Source of the DNA: Alphaproteobacteria bacterium | GTDB lineage: Bacteria > Pseudomonadota > Alphaproteobacteria > CAAHEQ01 > UBA3637 | Direction: 5' to 3' | Length of the DNA: 8,936 bases | Assembly: GCA_017513365.1 (NCBI GenBank) | Contig: JAFXFY010000124.1 | Coordinates: forward strand, 1-8,936 | Shown here: positions 5,242 through 8,936 of the stretch, in pieces | Position numbering within the stretch: position 1 is the first letter of the stretch | Layout: every line of letters begins with the position of its first letter | Position numbers and translations under genes: made by a program | The notes under the pieces: model-generated | Databases searched by the model: none | The model's input: the letters and a program-made list of their open reading frames with translations, nothing else | Told to the model about the DNA's origin: nothing

Positions 5242-6363
5242 TTATTCTCCTTTTAATGTTTCAAACAATTCTAAAGCCCTGTTAATGGCTTTGTCCATAT
5301 CATAGTATTTATAATCCCCCAGGCGACCTAAGAAATACACGTTCGGCAGAGCTTTTGCCTTTTCCAGATATTTGGCATACAATTCGCCGTTTTCGTCTTT
5401 CACAATCGGATAATAGCGTTCGTTTTCCCCTCGTTTAAAACTTTGCGGATATTCAAACGACACAACCGTTTTATCGGATTTATCGTCCAAGAAATACTTG
5501 TATTCGCCGATTCGCGTGAAATCGTAATTATTCGGGTAATTAATGCAGGCCCCCGATTGGAAATAAGGCTTATCAAATTCCACAAAGTCAAATTTTAAAC
5601 TACGGTACGGCAACTCGCCCAGTTCATAGCCGAAAAATTCATCAATGGGACCGGTGTAAAATAAGCGGTCATATGTGATATCGTTTTTGATATTTTCAAA
5701 TTTCGTATTTAAATGCATCTTAATATTCGGATGAGCCAGCATTTTTTCAATCACTTTTGTGTAGCCTTGCAAAGGAATGCCTTGATATTTGTCTTGGAAA
5801 TAGCGGTCATCTCGGCTAATATACACCGGTACTCGTCCCGTAACGGCTGGGTCTAAATCCTCCGGTTTCATCCCCCACTGTTTTAAAGTGTAGTGCAAAA
5901 AGATTTTTTCGTAAATATAGTCGGCCAAAAATTCCAAGTCTTTATCGCCCGTGCCACGCAATTGTAAAATAGGCACCTTGACATTAAATCCGAATTTTTC
6001 AATCAACTTCGTTTCCAATTTATCGGCGATGGATTTAGGAAATACTTGATGAATGGAATTCAGGTTAAACGGAATTGGCACCAACTGACCGTCAATCAGG
6101 CCTTTGACCGTGTGCATATACGGATTCCATTTGGTAAAAGAACTCACAAAATCCCATACATTTTTCAAATTTGTATGAAAGATATGAGTCCCATACTGAT
6201 GAATACAAATCCCGTTATGGTCATAGTAATCATAGCAATTACCGCCGATATGATTTTTGGCATCTATGATAACCACTTCTTCCTTTAGTTCTGTGGCAAT
6301 TTTATGGGCCAGTGTTGCTCCGGAAAAACCGGCACCGACAATTAAATTTTTAATATGTTTCAT
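5242..6363 (-). CDS. glf: UDP-galactopyranose mutase
   Basis: This flavoenzyme converts UDP-galactopyranose to UDP-galactofuranose, the donor for Galf in surface glycans. The FAD-binding start NLIVGAGFSGATLAHKIA (6-23) is followed by GGNCYDY (40-46) and QYGTHIFHT (56-64). The substrate-site block YTLKQWGMKPEDLDP (158-172) is followed by GRVPV with R177. FTRIGEYKYF (282-291) carries the second key arginine (R284), and the GRLGDYKYYDMD end motif is at 346-357. All conserved residues I can check are present, and 373 residues is normal length. The ATG overlaps the upstream GT2 stop (ATGA), and AGGAGAC precedes it. The gene is clearly richer in GC than LicD and TagD downstream (windows of about 38-57% against about 30%). 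It may therefore have come from a different source than the 3' end of the operon. Confidence 0.95.
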   Translation of the reverse strand: MKHIKNLIVGAGFSGATLAHKIATELKEEVVIIDAKNHIGGNCYDYYDHNGICIHQYGTHIFHTNLKNVWDFVSSFTKWNPYMHTVKGLIDGQLVPIPFNLNSIHQVFPKSIADKLETKLIEKFGFNVKVPILQLRGTGDKDLEFLADYIYEKIFLHYTLKQWGMKPEDLDPAVTGRVPVYISRDDRYFQDKYQGIPLQGYTKVIEKMLAHPNIKMHLNTKFENIKNDITYDRLFYTGPIDEFFGYELGELPYRSLKFDFVEFDKPYFQSGACINYPNNYDFTRIGEYKYFLDDKSDKTVVSFEYPQSFKRGENERYYPIVKDENGELYAKYLEKAKALPNVYFLGRLGDYKYYDMDKAINRALELFETLKGE

Positions 6364-7379
6364 TTTAGTCTCCTTCTAACATGTTTTAATTTATTAACAA
6401 TGGCATTGGGCAGATGTTGCAGTTTATATACTGTCAAAAATCTACGAGGATGACGGCAAATATTTACCGCTCGTTTAAAGTGTTTTTTACCAAATAGATT
6501 GACTGACAGGTCTTGAGCAAAAAAATGTTCCTTTAATTCTTGAGCAAAGGTCATAAAAAAATCAGATTTGGCCGGTTCTTTTAACCGTTTCCAATTCCAC
6601 ATATAAATATGATACTTAATCCAAGCAAATATGTATTTTAAATCATTATACCGATTGGTGTTTTGTAAATATGTTCTAATTTCCTTAAATTCATCGCAAA
6701 CACAAAAAACTTTTGCGACACTTTTAACGGATGAACCCGCATTATCCGAACGATAGTGCAACAAAGGTTCCGGTATAAAACAGGCTCGCTTAGCCATTGA
6801 CCATACTTTAAAAGTAAAACCCGTATCTTGATAAGAAGCTCCGGGAGAGGACAAAAAACGAATATTATTTTCATCCAAAAATTTTTTACTGTAAATCGCC
6901 GACCAAATACTCGGCATCATTTTGAAAACAGCCGGATAATCAGACGGCACAATAACTGTATTAAAGCAATAATCAGGTATCAAATTTTTAACGATATTTG
7001 TATCGGTTTGTTCATAATATTCAAAAAAATTACTCTTTACAACTTCTGCGTTATTTTGAATGGCAACTTCATATAATTTTTCAAACATATCCGGTTCCAC
7101 AAAATCATCCGGTTCTACGATACCGATATACTCTCCGGTAGCCATATCCAATCCTCTGTTCATTGAATCACCATAACCGGAATTAGATTTATTTATCACT
7201 TTAATTCGGCTGTCTTTTTTGGCATACTCTGCTAAAATTTGTCCACATCCGTCCGGACTGCCATCATTGATGCAAATGACTTCAAAATCCCAAAATGTTT
7301 GATTTAGCACCGAATCCAAACAAGCCGGCAAATATCTTTCAACATTATATATGGGAACAATGATACTGATTTTAGGCAT
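6360..7379 (-). CDS. GT2 family glycosyltransferase, 339 aa
   Basis: This is a family 2 inverting transferase of the GT-A fold and the first enzyme of the operon. ISIIVPIYNVERYL (4-17) opens the nucleotide-binding fold. NDGSPDG (38-44) is the first acidic site, and ATGEYIGIVEPDDF (80-93) holds the metal-binding acidic pair (D91, D92). A middle region with SIWSAIYSKKF and GASYQDTGFTFKVW resembles acceptor-side regions of capsule and LPS transferases. The C-terminus is strongly basic (KLKHVRRRLK) and could sit on the membrane surface. ATG overlaps the last 8 nt of the six-HTH gene with GGGAG upstream, so the two are translationally coupled. It is a paralogue of the other GT2, with the clearest likeness in the first 100 residues. 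Sugar and linkage cannot be read directly. Confidence 0.87.
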   Translation of the reverse strand: MPKISIIVPIYNVERYLPACLDSVLNQTFWDFEVICINDGSPDGCGQILAEYAKKDSRIKVINKSNSGYGDSMNRGLDMATGEYIGIVEPDDFVEPDMFEKLYEVAIQNNAEVVKSNFFEYYEQTDTNIVKNLIPDYCFNTVIVPSDYPAVFKMMPSIWSAIYSKKFLDENNIRFLSSPGASYQDTGFTFKVWSMAKRACFIPEPLLHYRSDNAGSSVKSVAKVFCVCDEFKEIRTYLQNTNRYNDLKYIFAWIKYHIYMWNWKRLKEPAKSDFFMTFAQELKEHFFAQDLSVNLFGKKHFKRAVNICRHPRRFLTVYKLQHLPNAIVNKLKHVRRRLK

Positions 7380-8343
7380 ATCCTTCTCCCTGATTTAATT
7401 TCTTTAAACGATAAAAAACGGTATTAGGTTTTACACCGAATAAATCGGCAATTTGTTTTAATGACAGTCCAGATTGTCTTAATTTGATTAATTCTATATC
7501 TTTTCCTTTAAAGGTGGAGGTATATTCAGCACATTTTTTAGGACGGCTTAAATTCATTTTTTTGATTTTATTATAAATACTGATTTTATGTACCTTTAAT
7601 TTATCGGCGATTTCAGCTCCAGAAGCACCCGCCTGATACATTTTACGAATAATATCTTCATGACGGGTAAGAAAACTGTTTATCTTTATGGTGTTTCGTT
7701 TTAATTTTAAATCAGAAACCTTTCTCCGAACAGTTTGTTTAGAACAGTGTAATTTATCAGATATAACCGGATAGGATAGTCCTTGGTTGAACAAACATTC
7801 AATAAGCTGCTCTTTCCCGTCCAAAGCTTTAATCACCGGAGCCTTTAAGGCATACAAGTAAATCAGATTGTAAACAGTGGCGACACAAACATGATATCGG
7901 CGTGCAATATCTCGTTTAGATATACCTTGAGCCAACAAACTTTGGATATCTTTTACATATTTTTCTAAGCAATTCTTTTGGTATTTCGGTTCTTTTTTGA
8001 GTCCCAAAAGAATGCGTTCTTGTTTGATTTGTGCTGCTTTATACGCTGCTTGTTGTTTAGTCACATCAATCTCTAATAAACCGAATTTTTTCTTTAATCG
8101 TCTGAGTGTTGTAGGACAAATCCCCAATTTATCGGATATTTCCTTATGAGATAATCCTAAGTGTTGTAATTCACTTATTTGTTTTTTGGTAATGCCTTTG
8201 TTTTTATATTGTACAGACCATTTTAATCCTAATTCCTTTAAAGTATAAGCCAATTTAGTTCGACTAATACCTAACCTCAATGCTATTTCATTTTGGCTTA
8301 AATTTGAATCAAATAATCTCCTTAATTGATTTTCAATGGTCAT
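7372..8343 (-). CDS. Protein of six tandem helix-turn-helix units, 323 aa
   Basis: I do not recognise this as a named family. Almost the whole chain is built of six homeodomain/Hin-recombinase-like HTH units at about residues 4-40, 52-89, 127-166, 177-214, 225-265 and 279-317. They share the pattern LSxxEIAxxLxVSxxTVxxxLKKLxL (examples: SHKEISDKLGICPTTLRRLK, SGAEIADKLKVHKISIYNKI, SLKQIADLFGVKPNTVFYRL). A basic helical linker (about 90-126) divides units 1-2 from 3-6. There is no recombinase, nuclease or ATPase domain and no membrane segment, so DNA binding over a long or repeated site is the natural reading. The start overlaps the XRE stop as ATGA with GAGGGAG upstream, and the end overlaps the GT2 start by 8 nt. 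It is probably a regulator of this glycan operon, possibly acting with the XRE protein on the inverted-repeat region. Binding to RNA or to recombination sites is an alternative. Confidence 0.85.
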   Translation of the reverse strand: MTIENQLRRLFDSNLSQNEIALRLGISRTKLAYTLKELGLKWSVQYKNKGITKKQISELQHLGLSHKEISDKLGICPTTLRRLKKKFGLLEIDVTKQQAAYKAAQIKQERILLGLKKEPKYQKNCLEKYVKDIQSLLAQGISKRDIARRYHVCVATVYNLIYLYALKAPVIKALDGKEQLIECLFNQGLSYPVISDKLHCSKQTVRRKVSDLKLKRNTIKINSFLTRHEDIIRKMYQAGASGAEIADKLKVHKISIYNKIKKMNLSRPKKCAEYTSTFKGKDIELIKLRQSGLSLKQIADLFGVKPNTVFYRLKKLNQGEGYA

Positions 8344-8654
8344 TTATTATCTCCCTCATCTTTCAATAAAAGAGATAACTTTTCTTTGTTCAAAAATAAG
8401 ATATTTTGATCTGCTAATAATTCAATCAGGTTAACATTTAAAGCCGATGCAATATCAAATAATGTCTGCAGTTTTGCACCGTATATTCCCTTTTCAATCT
8501 TATGAAGAGAAAGAAGAGCAATTTCTGCTTTTTTGGCTAATTCAAGTTGTGTTAACCCATTTTGATGTCTTATTTTTCTTATATTCAAGCCAACTGTTCG
8601 CAAAACAGCTTCAAATTTGCTATTCTTTGAGTTTTGGGAAAATTGTTGGCTCAT
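8340..8654 (-). CDS. XRE-family transcriptional regulator, first operon gene
   Basis: This is a small cytosolic DNA-binding protein. Counting from the internal ATG (MSQQFSQ) it has 104 residues. An in-frame ATG at 8675 would add MTIFGDI. I prefer the internal start because GGAG stands 5 nt before it, whereas the outer ATG has no ribosome-binding site. The Cro/C1-type HTH spans about residues 23-79: LNIRKIRHQNGLTQLELAKK, then SLHKIEKG and TLFDIASALNVNLIELL. A short C-terminal tail follows. The stop overlaps the next gene as ATGA. It heads the glycan operon and probably autoregulates it from the adjacent promoter spacer. Its first 127 bp, from just before the outer ATG, are repeated perfectly and in inverted orientation at 8810-8936. 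Confidence 0.88.
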   Translation of the reverse strand: MSQQFSQNSKNSKFEAVLRTVGLNIRKIRHQNGLTQLELAKKAEIALLSLHKIEKGIYGAKLQTLFDIASALNVNLIELLADQNILFLNKEKLSLLLKDEGDNK

Positions 8655-8678
8655 TATATCTCCAAAAATGGTCATTTA
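8552..8678 (-). repeat. Inverted repeat, left arm (127 bp, perfect)
   Basis: This is the exact reverse complement of 8810-8936, with paired positions always summing to 17488. The arm holds the ribosome-binding site and first 34 codons of the XRE gene. Identity begins 3 bp before the outer ATG, and the bases just outside differ (8679 against 8809). I checked all 127 positions by eye and saw no mismatch. Confidence 0.95.
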
Positions 8679-8688
8679 GATTATATAT

Positions 8689-8716
8689 TTGCATAGTATA
8701 TTATGTTCATTATAAT
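8689..8716 (+). promoter_or_regulatory. Possible promoter toward the second XRE copy
   Basis: TTGCAT (8689-8694), a 16-bp spacer and TATAAT (8711-8716) form a plausible sigma70 promoter pointing right. It would give a leader of about 110 nt before the second XRE copy. It overlaps the left-pointing promoter almost completely, so the two could not be occupied at once. The spacer is AT-rich, so chance is possible. Confidence 0.35.
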
Positions 8717-8723
8717 TTAGCAA
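8695..8723 (-). promoter_or_regulatory. Probable promoter of the glycan operon
   Basis: On the minus strand TTGCTA (8718-8723), a 17-bp spacer and TATACT (8695-8700) form a sigma70-like site. Transcription would start near 8688, about 34 nt before the preferred XRE start codon. No other promoter is evident in the tightly packed operon, so it would serve all seven genes. Confidence 0.5.
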
Positions 8724-8743
8724 GTAAAAAAATGATAAATCCC

Positions 8744-8758
8744 TTGTATATCTTACAA
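8744..8758. promoter_or_regulatory. Candidate operator, TTGTA-N5-TACAA
   Basis: This perfect 15-bp dyad lies in the spacer between the two XRE copies, about 20 bp upstream of the -35 box of the left-pointing promoter. Its size and symmetry suit an XRE dimer. A second dyad (TAAGT-N3-ACTTA) follows at 8778-8790. Whether either is a binding site is inference. Confidence 0.3.
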
Positions 8759-8777
8759 ATAAACGTCCTCATATCTG

Positions 8778-8790
8778 TAAGTTTGACTTA
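8778..8790. promoter_or_regulatory. Second candidate operator, TAAGT-N3-ACTTA
   Basis: This short perfect dyad lies 20 bp before the right arm of the inverted repeat. It would fall in the leader of a right-pointing transcript. Its half-sites differ from those of the dyad at 8744-8758, so it need not bind the same protein. Confidence 0.22.
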
Positions 8791-8809
8791 ACAACCTAAG
8801 GGCTCTCCA

Positions 8810-8936
8810 TAAATGACCATTTTTGGAGATATAATGAGCCAACAATTTTCCCAAAACTCAAAGAATAGCAAATTTGAAGCTGTTTTGCGAACAGTTGGCT
8901 TGAATATAAGAAAAATAAGACATCAAAATGGGTTAA
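8810..8936 (+). repeat. Inverted repeat, right arm (127 bp to window end)
   Basis: This is the mirror of 8552-8678. It reaches the last base of the window without a mismatch, so the true repeat may be longer. The 131-bp spacer between the arms (8679-8809) is unique and carries the promoters. Confidence 0.95.
8834..8936 (+). CDS. Second, divergent XRE regulator copy, cut by window end
   Basis: The frame starting MSQQFSQNSKNSKF is identical to the first 34 residues of the XRE gene on the other strand, including the GGAG ribosome-binding site at 8825-8828. An outer ATG is at 8813. The HTH domain has only begun (NIRKIRHQNG) when the window stops, so I cannot say whether the gene is whole, diverges downstream, or heads another glycan operon. 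It might also be an assembly fold-back of the first copy. If real, it is a divergently oriented twin sharing one promoter spacer with the first copy. Confidence 0.6.
   Translation, partial: MSQQFSQNSKNSKFEAVLRTVGLNIRKIRHQNGL

Noticed and set aside
5400..5591. Minus-strand second frame inside glf
   Set aside because: It is an out-of-frame shadow of an intact, fully conserved Glf sequence.
6046..6288. Plus-strand frame opposite glf
   Set aside because: It is antisense to conserved Glf residues and has no start signal.
6638..7076. Minus- and plus-strand frames overlapping the first GT2 gene
   Set aside because: Both are shadows of the GT2 coding sequence without ribosome-binding sites or domains.
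8447..8791. Plus-strand frame across the XRE gene and spacer
   Set aside because: It is antisense to a clear XRE gene and hydrophobic by chance, and it has no ribosome-binding site.
1..8936. tRNA, rRNA, CRISPR array, insertion-sequence transposase or integrase
   Set aside because: I looked on both strands and saw no cloverleaf or rRNA text, no regularly spaced direct repeats with unique spacers, and no transposase or integrase motifs. The six-HTH protein resembles recombinase DNA-binding units but has no catalytic domain.

Overview
This is a bacterial accessory region of low GC (roughly one third by eye) with strong Shine-Dalgarno sites (AAGGAG, GGAG) and sigma70-like promoters. I cannot name the organism. 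A T7-type tail-fibre gene beside a Glf/LicD/TagD-type surface-glycan operon would fit a low-GC, host-associated bacterium; a gut alphaproteobacterium or Elusimicrobiota-like lineage is only a guess.

Layout. (1) Positions 25-702, minus strand: an unrecognised membrane protein of 225 aa. (2) Positions 703-1314: a gene-poor stretch holding minus-strand gene debris (a peptide ending at 757 and a three-frame remnant over 891-1210), a minus-strand terminator-like hairpin and a perfect 10-bp inverted repeat. (3) Positions 1315-2779, plus strand: a self-contained unit with a good promoter, a leader carrying two terminator-like hairpins, a T7 gp17-type tail-fibre gene, a small tail-fibre-associated gene and a strong terminator. 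No other phage gene is visible. (4) Positions 2789-8654, minus strand: a tightly coupled seven-gene operon in the transcribed order XRE regulator, six-HTH protein, GT2, UDP-galactopyranose mutase, GT2, LicD-family transferase and TagD-like cytidylyltransferase. All joints are 4-8 bp overlaps or 1-2 bp gaps. (5) Positions 8679-8809: a promoter-bearing spacer. (6) Positions 8810-8936: a second, perfectly identical, divergent copy of the start of the XRE gene, cut by the window end.

How the genes work together. Glf should supply UDP-galactofuranose and the two GT2 enzymes should build the glycan. TagD should make CDP-glycerol (or a similar CDP-alditol), and LicD should transfer the phospho-alditol to the sugar chain. 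The two DNA-binding proteins at the head of the transcript probably control it.

The most unusual signal is the head of the operon. A perfect inverted repeat of at least 127 bp encloses the promoter spacer and gives two divergent starts of the same regulator. Next to it is a protein made almost entirely of six helix-turn-helix units with no catalytic domain. This could be a phase-variable or mirrored glycan-locus switch. However, the repeat runs exactly to the window edge and is exactly 127 bp long, so an assembly break or fold-back has to be excluded first.
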